This document shows, piece after piece, positions 34,819 through 43,926 of a stretch of DNA of 64,000 bases. How positions within the stretch are numbered: the stretch's first letter is position 1; each line of letters opens with the position of its first letter. Under the pieces are notes generated by a model. It searched no databases. It had not been told where the DNA came from and worked only from the letters and a program-made list of their open reading frames with translations. Source of the stretch: Fodinibius sp964490705 (lineage in GTDB: Bacteria > Bacteroidota > Rhodothermia > Balneolales > Balneolaceae); contig CAZBCG010000002.1 of assembly GCA_964490705.1 (NCBI GenBank), positions 1 through 64,000 of the forward strand, in the 5' to 3' direction. The position numbers and the translations under genes are program-made.

Positions 34819-36243
34819 TTATTTGAAAAACCGTATATCCTCTTCATCCCGCAGAATAGCCGGCAGTTTACCCTGCGCTTTCTGCTTTCCATTATGTTTA
34901 AGCCAGTTATTAATCTGCTGTTGAGAGATTGAATAGATTTCTGGCATTCCCAGTGCATTGCTTTCGCGACGAATGGCATAGTGACGATTGGTATCCCGAA
35001 GCAAATTATCAATATGCTCGGCCAGCCGATCTAGAGTATCTCGATGGATGGGATTCGGAATTTGGACAAACCACAAATGACGGGGCTGATCGTGCTGACT
35101 TTCGAGCGTAGCTCCAACGGTAAATGAACCTGTTTCAATACTCAGCGATGAGGATGCTTTCTGTAGGGCCTGTTTGGCCTCATAACTATACAGCGCTTCG
35201 CCGTAGTCGTCAAGCATCTCATTAACGCGTCCCATGACTTCTATTCGCGGCGGATTAGTCTGTGTAAACTGCACGATATCATTAAGGGCATAGCGCCACA
35301 ATCCGGCATTGGTTGAAACAAGCATGGCATAGGGGGTGTCGGGTTCAACCTCCCAAACAGGCACGGCCTGTTGAATCGCCATCGAATTTTGATCGGGTAG
35401 GGGATGCGGTACAAATTCATAAAAGATGCCGTTGTCGGTCACCAGCTTCATGTCGTTGCGCTCAAGGTCATCAGTAAACGAAAAATAGCCTTCCGAAGCG
35501 CCATAGGTTTCCAGAAAATCGACAGGCTTTTGGATGAGTTTTTGCAGATGCGCGCGATAGTTGTCCAGTTTAACGCCGCCGCATACCAGTAGTGCCAATT
35601 TTGGCCAGACTTCTGCAATGCTGTCAGCCCCTGTTTCTTGAAGTATCCGCTGAAAAATCGTAAGCAGCCAGCTGGACGCTGCTGATATGACCCGAACATC
35701 ACTGTCAGCGGCTCGGGAAACCACTGTATCAATTTTCTGGCCAAACGGCATGCGAATAAGTTCATCCGTAGCAATAAGCTGAAAAGGGGCCAGCCACCAT
35801 GGTCTTTGTTTAGCAGTAAAGGCGCTTATTTCCCCAATGTCGAATGATTTGTGATGCTCGAGCGTGCCCGGCAGGCTGATATGATTGCCCCAAAGCCTGA
35901 AAATATTGGGACGTTGCGAAAGGTAACTCCTCGTTACTTTTCGCATAAAGTGTCGATCTGCATCAAGTCGTTCGGTACTCAATGGCAAGTGTTTGCCTGT
36001 GCCCGATGTACCGGCCGAAACGGCAAATTTGTTAATGCTACCGGGCCATAAAAGATCGCGTGCTCCCTTTTTGAGCTGTTCGATCTGCGGTCGGATATCG
36101 TCGTAAAAGGAGATGGGAACCTGTTGCTGGAAATCCTCGTAGCGTTGCAGATCGGTAAATTGGTACTGTTGCCCGAATTGGGTTTGCTTGGCGGCTCTGA
36201 TCAGAATAAAAAGTTGTTCTTCCTGGTAGTCTCTGAGATTCAA
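34819..36243 (-). CDS. GH3-family acyl-acid-amido synthetase-like protein
   Basis: The 474-residue protein has the GH3 adenylation signatures: AGTSGTGKHLPLS near residue 79 and LETYGASEGYFSF near 239. In plants GH3 enzymes join amino acids to auxin or jasmonate; bacterial members are mostly uncharacterised. The only usable start is TTG 36243; the frame stays open upstream to a stop at 36285, and the extra residues (KYCKTPVDL) look like the family's N-terminal helix, yet no start codon is present there, so the N-terminus is short by roughly 30 residues. A terminator for citrate synthase lies just upstream, so GH3 needs its own promoter or read-through. Confidence 0.87.
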   Translation of the reverse strand: MNLRDYQEEQLFILIRAAKQTQFGQQYQFTDLQRYEDFQQQVPISFYDDIRPQIEQLKKGARDLLWPGSINKFAVSAGTSGTGKHLPLSTERLDADRHFMRKVTRSYLSQRPNIFRLWGNHISLPGTLEHHKSFDIGEISAFTAKQRPWWLAPFQLIATDELIRMPFGQKIDTVVSRAADSDVRVISAASSWLLTIFQRILQETGADSIAEVWPKLALLVCGGVKLDNYRAHLQKLIQKPVDFLETYGASEGYFSFTDDLERNDMKLVTDNGIFYEFVPHPLPDQNSMAIQQAVPVWEVEPDTPYAMLVSTNAGLWRYALNDIVQFTQTNPPRIEVMGRVNEMLDDYGEALYSYEAKQALQKASSSLSIETGSFTVGATLESQHDQPRHLWFVQIPNPIHRDTLDRLAEHIDNLLRDTNRHYAIRRESNALGMPEIYSISQQQINNWLKHNGKQKAQGKLPAILRDEEDIRFFK

Positions 36244-36285
36244 ATCAACTGGTGTTTTACAATACTTTTCCCATTTCGATCCCTA

Positions 36286-36319
36286 AAATAAAAAAAGCCC
36301 CGAAAATTTCGGGGCTTTA
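36286..36319 (-). terminator. Rho-independent terminator after citrate synthase
   Basis: AAAGCCCCGAAA and TTTCGGGGCTTT form a perfect stem. Read on the minus strand it is followed by a T-run (TTTTTTTATT), placing it 20 bases past the citrate synthase stop and just upstream of the GH3 start. Confidence 0.93.
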
Positions 36320-36339
36320 ATATTTAAATAGAATTGTTC

Positions 36340-37503
36340 TTATCGGTCTTCAACTGGTACCCAGTCGAGGTGCTTTTCGCCGGTATAGAGTGCACGGGGA
36401 CGAACAAGGCGATTGTTCTCGGCCTGTTCGATATAGTGTCCCGTCCAGCCGGAAACACGACTCATGGCGAAAATACAGGTGTAAAGATCAGGCTTGATTC
36501 CCATCGAGTAATAGACCGTAGCTGAGAAAAAGTCCACATTGGGATCGATATCCTTTTCATCTTTCATGGTCTTAAGGATAGCTTCTGACCACTCATAAAG
36601 TGCTTCATGACCTGTTTCCTGCGAAAGTTTTTCCGACATTCCGCGCAGGATTCGGGCACGCGGATCCATTGTCTTATACACGCGGTGACCAAAGCCCATT
36701 ACTTTTTCTTTATTATCAAGACGTTCTTTTATGTACTCTACAGGATCAGCGTCTTTTTCTTCGATATCCATCAGCATATTCATTACCTGCTGGTTGGCGC
36801 CGCCGTGCAGAGGTCCTTTTAGTGCTCCGATTGCTCCTGTTACCGAAGAATACATATCCGATTCTGTAGAGCAGATAGCGCGATTGGTAAACGTAGAAGC
36901 ATTCATGCCGTGCTCGGCGTGGAGAATCAGGCAAAGATTCATCGTTTTTTCGGCCTGTTCACCCGGCTCCTCGTCGTTCAGCATATACAGGAAGTTATAG
37001 GCCGTACTCTTTTCACTGAGTGGCGTTACAATATTTTTGCCGTTGCGGCTGCGATCAAAAGCGGCGATAATCGTTGGGATTTTGGCCGTAATCAAAATCG
37101 CTTTATTGAGGCGAAACTCTTTGCTGGTATCTGCTTCCACTTCATGAAAATCACCGAGCATTGATACGGCCGTTCGGAGTACCGCCATGGGCTCAGCATT
37201 TTTCGATGTATTTTTGATATATGTTAAAACCGGTGCCGGCAGTTCGCGACTGTTTTGCAGTTTAGAATTAAGCTCATCCAGTTCTGATTGATTGGGGAGG
37301 CGGTCATTCCAAAGCAAAAAACAAACCTCTTCAAAACTAGCGTTTTCGGCCAGGGTGTCGATGTCATATCCGGCATAAATCAATTCTCCCTTCTCTCCGT
37401 CGATAAAACTTTTGGTAGAAGTAAAGGCGACAATGCCAGCCAGTCCTTTATTGATGTGCGGATATTGACTTAAGTCAATGTCTGTGTTTAAGCTCTCAGC
37501 CAT
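36340..37503 (-). CDS. gltA: Citrate synthase
   Basis: Condenses acetyl-CoA and oxaloacetate at the start of the TCA cycle. Catalytic residues fit the family: histidine in LHAEHGMNASTF, histidine in KGPLHGGANQQVM and aspartate in DPNVDFFSATVYYSMG, with GFGHRVYKTMDPRA between. The 387-residue length and YAGYDIDTLAENASFEEV N-terminus are those of the short, Gram-positive/archaeal-like type rather than the NADH-inhibited long form. A related 2-methylcitrate synthase activity cannot be excluded from sequence, but no prp genes are near. It has its own 219-base upstream region and a strong terminator. Confidence 0.95.
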   Translation of the reverse strand: MAESLNTDIDLSQYPHINKGLAGIVAFTSTKSFIDGEKGELIYAGYDIDTLAENASFEEVCFLLWNDRLPNQSELDELNSKLQNSRELPAPVLTYIKNTSKNAEPMAVLRTAVSMLGDFHEVEADTSKEFRLNKAILITAKIPTIIAAFDRSRNGKNIVTPLSEKSTAYNFLYMLNDEEPGEQAEKTMNLCLILHAEHGMNASTFTNRAICSTESDMYSSVTGAIGALKGPLHGGANQQVMNMLMDIEEKDADPVEYIKERLDNKEKVMGFGHRVYKTMDPRARILRGMSEKLSQETGHEALYEWSEAILKTMKDEKDIDPNVDFFSATVYYSMGIKPDLYTCIFAMSRVSGWTGHYIEQAENNRLVRPRALYTGEKHLDWVPVEDR

Positions 37504-37722
37504 TCTGTACTCCGAATTTTAGATTGGATATAAACAATTTATTGCGGGTCAAATATAATATATCGCGATGAAAAAATCAGGCTTAAGTTGAACGCTATCA
37601 ATCATTAATCGTTAATGCCTAACCTATAAACGCAAGAGCGGTTAACAGCGTTTACTGCTTCACAATATTTAACGATCTGTTATTCTTATTTTGGCTTCTG
37701 ATGAAATGGGGTTTGGGATACC

Positions 37723-38505
37723 TTAGTCGTTGGAAAGTTCTTTGGCATTATTCCAATGCTTGTCCATCTCTTCTAATGAAACACCCGATATCTCTTTGTT
37801 TTCTTTGTCAAGCTGCTGTTCGATATATTGAAATCGCTCGATGAATTTTCGATTGGTAGATCGGAGGCTGTCTTCGGCGTTCAAATCATAAAAACGCCCC
37901 ACATTAACGAGCGAAAAAAGCAGATCGCCGAATTCTTCGCGGCTTTTTGGGGGATTTCCTTTCTCCAGTGCTTCTCGAAATTCCTGGAGCTCTTCTTCCA
38001 GCTTTTTCCAAACCTGCGAAAATTCCGGCCAGTCGAATCCAACGTTGGCGGCTTTCTCTTGCATCCGCTGGGCGCGTATCAATGCCGGCAGTTGCTTGGG
38101 GATACCTTCCAACACCGATGATTTGCCTTCTTTCATCTTGATACTTTCCCAGTTTTCGGCCACCTGATTTTCATCTTCGGCATCTTCATCACCAAAAACA
38201 TGCGGATGGCGCCGAATCAATTTTTCCTGGATGGAATAGATGACGTCATCAATCGTAAAGTTACTTTTTTCATCAGCCATTCTACTGTGAAAAACAACGT
38301 GCAGCAGTACATCACCAAGCTCTTTTTTGAGCTCATCAAAATCACCGGTATCAATGGCTTCGACCGCTTCGTAAGCCTCCTCAATCAGATTATCCTTGAT
38401 ACTTTCGTGCGTTTGTTTTCGATCCCAGGGACACTCTTTCCGAAGGATTTTTACAATCTCGACAAGATCGGTAAAGCTGCTGCTGGGTTTTCTTTCCTCT
38501 GCCAT
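37723..38505 (-). CDS. mazG: Nucleoside triphosphate pyrophosphohydrolase MazG
   Basis: Hydrolyses (d)NTPs to monophosphates and pyrophosphate, a house-cleaning activity that in E. coli also lowers ppGpp. Two MazG domains are present: the first has CPWDRKQTHESI, NLIEEAYEAVEA and ELGDVLLHVVFHS (about residues 20-75), and the second has LEEELQEFREAL and EEFGDLLFSLVN (about 170-215), matching the metal-binding EExxE...ExxD pattern. Length (260) is typical. It is a single leftward gene, separated by 84 bases from the upstream operon. Confidence 0.96.
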   Translation of the reverse strand: MAEERKPSSSFTDLVEIVKILRKECPWDRKQTHESIKDNLIEEAYEAVEAIDTGDFDELKKELGDVLLHVVFHSRMADEKSNFTIDDVIYSIQEKLIRRHPHVFGDEDAEDENQVAENWESIKMKEGKSSVLEGIPKQLPALIRAQRMQEKAANVGFDWPEFSQVWKKLEEELQEFREALEKGNPPKSREEFGDLLFSLVNVGRFYDLNAEDSLRSTNRKFIERFQYIEQQLDKENKEISGVSLEEMDKHWNNAKELSND

Positions 38506-38589
38506 GTTGAATTAAAAATGAAAAATTAGGGATTAAGAATTGTTGACGCTGTTTACTAGCTACTGATAGCTGAATTCTGACAGCTGCTT

Positions 38590-39858
38590 TTACGTTTTTC
38601 GTTTTTTCTTTTTTGCAGCAGGGAAGAGGATGTTATTTAAAATCAACCGATAGCCCGGGCTGCTGGTATGGAGACTCAGATCGGTGGGCGGATCATTCAC
38701 GCGGTGGGTATAATCCTCGGGATCGTGTCCCGCGTAAAAAGTGAAGGTTCCGCGTCCATAATTGCCGTGAATATATTTAACCATATTTCGTCCCGGACTT
38801 TCACCCAGCACAACCACCGACTCTTTTACTTTATCCTTCTGGAATGCTGTAGTCTGTCCGTAAAATCCGCGAATGCTGCTCACGTGATTTTGGGTAAGCA
38901 TCGTCGGCACCGGATCCCATTTGGCCGAGAATTCGAAAAGCGTAAAGAAATCGACCGAGCGATCCACCTCATTGAGCTGCGGAGGCACATCAATATTGGC
39001 ATGCTCATATTCGCTCGGATTTTTACTGACCGTAAAATCCGTAAAAGCCAGCGTGTTGTTGAAATTGAGTTGTTGTTGCGCATTGGGATCCATCGGATCA
39101 CCGTCGAAGGGAGTGGGTGCAATATCGACATCTTGGGCGGCTAGGGCAATATCGAAGGTGTCGGTGCCGGAGCACATCGAAAACATAAAGCCGCCATTGC
39201 CCACATATTCCTTGATTTTGGCCGCCACGGCTTTTTTCTCATTGCTCACCTTGTTAAAGCCGAGCTCTTTAGCCATCGCCTCCATCTGGCGTACCTGCTG
39301 GATGTACCAGGGTTCGTTGCGCGAGGATCCCCAGAATTTACCATACTGCCCCGTAAAGTCTTCGTGATGTAAGTGCAGCCAATCGTATTTCGAGAGCTCC
39401 CCGTTCAGCACTTCGGGATCCCAAACCTTGTCGTACTCTACCTCGGCGTAATCAAGAGCCAAGGTCACCGCATCATCCCACGGTAGCGCTTGCTTGGGCG
39501 TATAAACCGCAATTTTAGGTGCTTTATCGAGCGTGATGACCGAGGTATTAGAGTTTTGTTGCTCGACTTCTGTGATAATTTCTGCGGCCTGTTGATCGGA
39601 AATAACCTTGGTTTTGACATTGCGGAGGCGGCTTTTTTTCAACAGCTCATCAGAATAGGTAGTCATAAAGCTGCCGCCTTTGTAATTGAGCAGCCACTGT
39701 GACGAATTGCCATCCTGAAGATTGTTAAAGATAATACCGTATGCTTTGAGGTGATTGGTCTGAGAGGCATCCATCGGGATAAAAAGTTTCTGCTGGGCAA
39801 GACCGGTGGAAGCTGCAAAAAAAGTAAAAACAAGTAGAATCAGAGTTCGACGTATCAT
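38590..39858 (-). CDS. Exported protein of the group often labelled 'asparagine synthetase B'; class-I GATase-like fold suspected
   Basis: From ATG 39858 the product (about 422 residues) has a signal peptide (MIRRTLILLVFTFFAAS, cleavage near GLAQQ). The opening LKAYGIIFNNLQDGNSSQWLL is the stretch by which databases attach the asparagine synthetase B label, but no N-terminal nucleophile cysteine or ATP-pyrophosphatase motif is present. The middle has KIAVYTP, YDWLHLHHEDFTG and GGFMFSMCSGTDTFD, whose cysteine sits like the nucleophile elbow of class-I glutamine amidotransferase/ThuA-like folds. Role unknown. It starts two bases after the stop of the TPR gene and completes a Maf-TPR operon. A longer frame to 39921 lies inside the TPR gene and is not preferred. 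Confidence 0.75.
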   Translation of the reverse strand: MIRRTLILLVFTFFAASTGLAQQKLFIPMDASQTNHLKAYGIIFNNLQDGNSSQWLLNYKGGSFMTTYSDELLKKSRLRNVKTKVISDQQAAEIITEVEQQNSNTSVITLDKAPKIAVYTPKQALPWDDAVTLALDYAEVEYDKVWDPEVLNGELSKYDWLHLHHEDFTGQYGKFWGSSRNEPWYIQQVRQMEAMAKELGFNKVSNEKKAVAAKIKEYVGNGGFMFSMCSGTDTFDIALAAQDVDIAPTPFDGDPMDPNAQQQLNFNNTLAFTDFTVSKNPSEYEHANIDVPPQLNEVDRSVDFFTLFEFSAKWDPVPTMLTQNHVSSIRGFYGQTTAFQKDKVKESVVVLGESPGRNMVKYIHGNYGRGTFTFYAGHDPEDYTHRVNDPPTDLSLHTSSPGYRLILNNILFPAAKKKKRKT

Positions 39859-39859
39859 A

Positions 39860-41815
39860 TCAGGTTTGGATATCTTGCAATTCGTTAATTCGATTGCGGA
39901 CGTAGGAAGCATAAAAACCATTCGGGTAGCTCATCAAAATGTCTTCATAAATGGAAATCAGTTCCTCGGTATTTCTAGGGATTGATTGTTGTGCCTGCTG
40001 ATTAGATCCGCTGAAAAATTGTTGTTCTGCCGACAGCGAATCTGAGTTATTGCCGGAAAGAGAAAAACCTATATTTTCGTTGGTTACAAACTGATCGGCG
40101 ATGCGCGCCTTTTCCCATAACAGTCGCTCGTGAAGGGGAGAGGTCTTGCCACTTTGGTCCAAATAGGATGCCAGCGCCTGATAGACAGTCATGACGTTGT
40201 TGCTCGTTTTATGGGTGCTCATCTCCAGGATGGCATCATCAACAAGCGGATGATGCACGCCTTGATCAAATAGGTCCTGCAGTTCGTTATTGCCCAGCTG
40301 ATCTTTTCCCTGCGAAAAATATTCCACAGCTTTGGCAAAGGGATCGAGCTGGGCGCCGGTACTGTCGGCCTGAAGTCCGTTTTGAATCCACAGGCGGAGC
40401 TGCACTGCATCATTCGCATAATAGGAAGTGTTTTGTCGCTCCAGGGCATTTAGCTGGATTTTCGCAAACTCATAGTCTCCGGCATAGAAATCGGTGAGTG
40501 CCAGGTAATAACGTGTCTTTTCGGCCAGAGAACCGTTGTTTTCCTGCTTGTTGCTCTTGCTGAAAGCGACTCGAGCACGAGTATATTCTTGATTATACAG
40601 GTGCAAACGACCTTCGATGTAGTTGATTTGCGAACTCAGCGAAGCGTCCGAAAGATTGCGAAGTTCATCGAGATAGGTGGAGGCGGTTTCCGGTTGGTGT
40701 TGCACATCGAGTGCCAATTCGGACATTGCCACCAGCACTTTGTTGAGGCGTTGATAATTGGGGTTTTGATCCCAAATTGCCTTTAGCGTTTCAAAGGCCT
40801 GTTGGTAGAGTGTATTTCGTTTGGATGATAATCCCAGATTATAATTTTCCAGGTACTGTGCCCACTCGCGATAGACCTCGGCCAGCTTTTCCATCGATCG
40901 GAATTTCACCGAATAGACGTTGTTGTCGATATAATGATTGTAGGCCTGTTCGGCTAGCTCAAATTGTTGGGCGGCCAGCAGTTTGGGGCCAATGTTATAC
41001 AGAATATAGGTAAGATCGGAGGATTGCGCCTCGTAATTTTTGGCCGTCACCAAGGCGCGCTGAAAGAGTTTTCGCTCCATCAATAACCAAACCTCGAGCT
41101 GTTGTAGCTTGCGATAGCTGGGATGTGTGGAAGAGAGCTCATCCAGGAAATCAGAAATTTCAAGAATTGCTACATCGTAAATATTGTCATCACGATAGCG
41201 AATAAAGCGCTGCTGGACGAAATTCATCCGCTCGGGGCTCTGCTTTACCAGCTGCAGATACTCCTGAATAGCCTCCTCATAATGTCCCGCCTGCAGATAG
41301 ATTCCTGCCAGCTCGGAGTTGATCATATTGGAGTTCGAAAAATTCTCCTGCATATTTTTGTAGATATCGATAGCACGATCAAAGGCTTGGCGGTCGCTCA
41401 TGGTCCGGGCCACGCGTAGCATCACCTGCTGGCTGCCGCTGTATTTTTCGAGTACCGAATCCCAGGTGTTAAAGGCTTTTTCGGTGTCTCCGCTGATATG
41501 ATAGATTTCGCCGAGTCGAACCATCGCTTGCGGATTGTAGTGTCCCTGCTGCATCGCTTGGCGGGCGATATTGATGGCCTCATCATACCGTTTAAGTTTT
41601 ACCAGGCACTCAGTGGTTTTACCAAAATAGATATATGCTGACGGATTTTGCTGGTGGAGGCCATAAAATTGCTCGTAGGCCCGTTCATACTCCTGTTGAC
41701 GCAGCAGCTGATCGGCGGTAAAGTAGTCACTGTCGAGCTGAGCCTGCACCGGCTGGCAAAGAAATCCCAAGCAAAGGATAAACAGCAGATAAAATGATTT
41801 AAAAGTGGTTTTCAT
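39860..41815 (-). CDS. Exported tetratricopeptide-repeat protein
   Basis: The 651-residue protein has a signal peptide (cleavage near VQAQLDS) and then at least seven TPR-like helix pairs (for example YERAYEQFYGLHQQNPSAYIYFGKT-type units, AMVRLGEIYHISGDTEKAFNTWD, and ELAGIYLQAGHYEEAIQEYLQ). Such proteins act as scaffolds in the periplasm, often in outer-membrane assembly or gliding/secretion machinery. It lies between maf, with which it overlaps by four bases, and the exported protein at 38590, so the three are likely co-transcribed. The final ~50 residues (SYPNGFYASYVRNRINEL) form another repeat unit. Confidence 0.9.
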   Translation of the reverse strand: MKTTFKSFYLLFILCLGFLCQPVQAQLDSDYFTADQLLRQQEYERAYEQFYGLHQQNPSAYIYFGKTTECLVKLKRYDEAINIARQAMQQGHYNPQAMVRLGEIYHISGDTEKAFNTWDSVLEKYSGSQQVMLRVARTMSDRQAFDRAIDIYKNMQENFSNSNMINSELAGIYLQAGHYEEAIQEYLQLVKQSPERMNFVQQRFIRYRDDNIYDVAILEISDFLDELSSTHPSYRKLQQLEVWLLMERKLFQRALVTAKNYEAQSSDLTYILYNIGPKLLAAQQFELAEQAYNHYIDNNVYSVKFRSMEKLAEVYREWAQYLENYNLGLSSKRNTLYQQAFETLKAIWDQNPNYQRLNKVLVAMSELALDVQHQPETASTYLDELRNLSDASLSSQINYIEGRLHLYNQEYTRARVAFSKSNKQENNGSLAEKTRYYLALTDFYAGDYEFAKIQLNALERQNTSYYANDAVQLRLWIQNGLQADSTGAQLDPFAKAVEYFSQGKDQLGNNELQDLFDQGVHHPLVDDAILEMSTHKTSNNVMTVYQALASYLDQSGKTSPLHERLLWEKARIADQFVTNENIGFSLSGNNSDSLSAEQQFFSGSNQQAQQSIPRNTEELISIYEDILMSYPNGFYASYVRNRINELQDIQT

Positions 41816-42423
41816 GACTGGCTCGAACCTGTATTGGGAAGGAATTCGCCCGCAAATTTACGTACGGTATTATAAAAGCTGTGGAGCGGAAATCCTACCA
41901 CATTATTATAGTCGCCTTCGATGCGTTTTACGAAAATAGCACCAAAATCATCTTGGATACCGTAACTTCCGGCTTTGTCCATGGGACTGCCCCCCGCTAC
42001 ATATGCATCAATATCAGCAGGATTGAGATTGCCGAACATGACCTTGGTGATTTCAAAAAACGTTGTGTGGTCCAAAATGTTATTTGTTTCATCCGTTTTG
42101 CAGAGGGCGACTCCGGTATATACCTGATGGGTTTGCCCGCTCAGCCGGTGCAGCATATTCACAGCTTCATCGGGTGTAGCCGGTTTTTCAAGAATCTCAT
42201 TCCCAAAAGTAACAATGGTGTCGGCACCGATGACAAGGGCGCTGGCATATTTTGGGGCTATGTCGTTAGCTTTGCGCATCGCCAGTTCACAAACGATTTC
42301 GTCGGGAGACAAATTCGGGTCGTAGGATTCATCCACAGCACTGGGATGAACCTGAAAATCCGGACTAATTTGCTGAAGCAGCTTTTTGCGGCGGGGACTA
42401 CCGGAGGCCAGAATAATGTTCAT
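41812..42423 (-). CDS. maf: Maf family nucleoside triphosphate pyrophosphatase
   Basis: House-cleaning pyrophosphatase that removes modified or excess nucleotides (dTTP, UTP or m7GTP depending on subgroup). ASGSPRRKKLL at residues 5-15 and VIGADTIVTFG near 67 are the two family motifs, with LEKPATPDEAVNML following; NNVVGFPLHSFY closes the domain. Length (203) is typical. The gene overlaps the TPR gene by ATGA (41812-41815) and is the first in that operon. The FGNEILEKP variant does not let me choose a nucleotide specificity with confidence. Confidence 0.95.
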   Translation of the reverse strand: MNIILASGSPRRKKLLQQISPDFQVHPSAVDESYDPNLSPDEIVCELAMRKANDIAPKYASALVIGADTIVTFGNEILEKPATPDEAVNMLHRLSGQTHQVYTGVALCKTDETNNILDHTTFFEITKVMFGNLNPADIDAYVAGGSPMDKAGSYGIQDDFGAIFVKRIEGDYNNVVGFPLHSFYNTVRKFAGEFLPNTGSSQS

Positions 42424-42854
42424 TGATAATCAATAGTTTTTTCGAATGATCAGCAAGTAAAAATATAAATATGAGAATATATAATAATTGGTACCAAGCA
42501 GGTTAAAATTTGGCGATGGTCAGAGAATTTAAAATTTATTTGGCACAATTTTGCGTAGTTGAACTATAATCTTAGTTATACAAAGCATCAGTACTTTGGC
42601 AATGTGATCACCCAAAAAACTAGTAACAAAGCTCGACGGTACTATCGAAGGGCAGTCAACCAAAGGAGAGGCCCGGTTCTCGGTATCGCTGCCCCTACGC
42701 TGAGCGAAATTTGTTCGTGGGCATAAAAGTCCGAGGGGAATGTTGTAGGTAAAAAAATCAATGGTTACTTTAGTCACCGAAATGTAAATAAGATTGCCGG
42801 ATAGCGTTCGTTAAATCCGGTAAGGCAATAATAAATTCAAAGGCGATTTTTCTG
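42424..42854. other. Non-coding stretch between divergent maf and DUF3098 genes
   Basis: About 430 bases. An 82-codon frame on the minus strand (42529-42777) reads as basic, cysteine-bearing, low-character sequence and is judged not a gene, although the GC-richer block at 42650-42740 may be the remains of one. Near 42790-42835 the arms ATTGCC-GGAT and ATCC-GGTAA-GGCAAT make a bulged hairpin 20 bases before the DUF3098 start, without a T-run. Promoters for both flanking operons must lie here. Confidence 0.5.
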
Positions 42855-43106
42855 ATGGCTTCAAAACAACACGGCCGACGCTCATCTAACAACTCGATGA
42901 TTTTTAGTCCTTGGAATTATAAAGTACTGGCGCTGGGCATTCTGATGGTGATTGCCGGCTTTTCGGCAATGTATATCGAAAATGAGGTAGAAGGCTTTAT
43001 TTCACTGTATGTGTCGCCCATCGTTATCATGGCTGGATATGTAACTGTTATCATAGCTATCCTAAAACACGATGATGATTCGAACGCCACCTCCGATCAA
43101 TCCTAA
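42855..43106 (+). CDS. DUF3098 family small membrane protein
   Basis: The 83-residue product has two hydrophobic helices (about residues 22-41 and 50-70) and a basic, serine-rich N-terminus with an acidic tail. The sequence FSPWNYKVLALGILMVIAGF, followed by SLYVSPIVIMAGYVTVIIAILK, is the DUF3098 pattern (PxNYxLLxxG...LAPIVxxxGF), which in Bacteroidota is typically encoded next to cell-division ftsX genes; here it is instead upstream of a DUF92 gene. The two genes overlap by 35 bases. Function unknown; an inner-membrane hairpin protein is the safest description. Confidence 0.82.
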   Translation: MASKQHGRRSSNNSMIFSPWNYKVLALGILMVIAGFSAMYIENEVEGFISLYVSPIVIMAGYVTVIIAILKHDDDSNATSDQS

Positions 43107-43926
43107 TGTCGTTTTCGTGGATCGCAAGCTAAATGCCCTGTTTTGCTTTTTGCTGGTGGTAGTGTTTATCTCCGCTGCTGACACCCCTCAGCAATGGCAT
43201 GTTATCTTGGGATTATTGTTAGCCACGGCCTTCTCATTTTTGGCATTTTTATTTCGACGACTCACCCTCGACGGGATGTTTTCGGCCATCGTCGTAGGTA
43301 TTTTCATTTTGGGATTTGGCGGATGGAGCATTGCCGCCTTAGTGTTGCTGTTTTTTATCAGCAGTGCAGCTATATCGGGGCAGTGGAAAATGAAATCGCT
43401 CGACCTCCCGGAAAGTGCCCGCCGCTCCGGCAAGCAAGTGTGGGCCAATGGATTTTGGATTGTTATATCATTGACGGCCGCCGTCATTTTTGATGCGCCG
43501 GTATTTTTAGTGGGCGCTATAGGAGCATTAGCCACCGCCACTGCCGACACCTGGAGTACCGAATTGGGCACCCGCCTAAAGGGAGCCACCTATCTTATTA
43601 CTAATTTTAAATATGTTCCTGCCGGAACTGACGGTGGTATCAGTATTAAAGGAACGATCGCGGCACTGCTGGGCAGCGCCATGATTGCCGCTGCATCTAT
43701 AGTTGTTTTTTCATTAAAATTGGGATTTTTTATTAGCATATTGGCGGCGGGATTTTTGGGATCTGTCGCCGATTCTTATTTTGGAGCGACACTTCAACGC
43801 AATAATCGTTCAGTTACTCTGCCGATTTCCAATCAACAGATTGCCATTGATAACAATCTTGTTAATGGGATATCTACCGGAGTCGGGGCACTGCTGGCCA
43901 TAATCTTAAAAGTTATCATTATATGA
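43072..43926 (+). CDS. DUF92 family integral membrane protein (TMEM19-like)
   Basis: The 284-residue protein has about seven hydrophobic helices. Family signature stretches are RRLTLDGMFSAIVVGIFILGFGGW near residues 66-90, ATATADTWSTELG near 155-167 and the paired small-residue helices at the C-terminus. DUF92 includes phytyl-phosphate kinase (VTE6) in plants and TMEM19 in animals, so a polyprenyl- or lipid-phosphate related role is possible but unproven. ATG 43072 lies within the DUF3098 gene in another frame, giving a 35-base overlap; ATG 43075 is one codon later. It overlaps the downstream symporter gene by four bases (ATGA), so all three genes are probably one operon. Confidence 0.85.
   Translation: MMIRTPPPINPNVVFVDRKLNALFCFLLVVVFISAADTPQQWHVILGLLLATAFSFLAFLFRRLTLDGMFSAIVVGIFILGFGGWSIAALVLLFFISSAAISGQWKMKSLDLPESARRSGKQVWANGFWIVISLTAAVIFDAPVFLVGAIGALATATADTWSTELGTRLKGATYLITNFKYVPAGTDGGISIKGTIAALLGSAMIAAASIVVFSLKLGFFISILAAGFLGSVADSYFGATLQRNNRSVTLPISNQQIAIDNNLVNGISTGVGALLAIILKVIII

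Noticed and set aside
42529..42777. 82-codon minus-strand frame between maf and DUF3098 genes
   Set aside because: No recognisable domain, no ribosome site, low-quality composition; possibly remains of an old gene.
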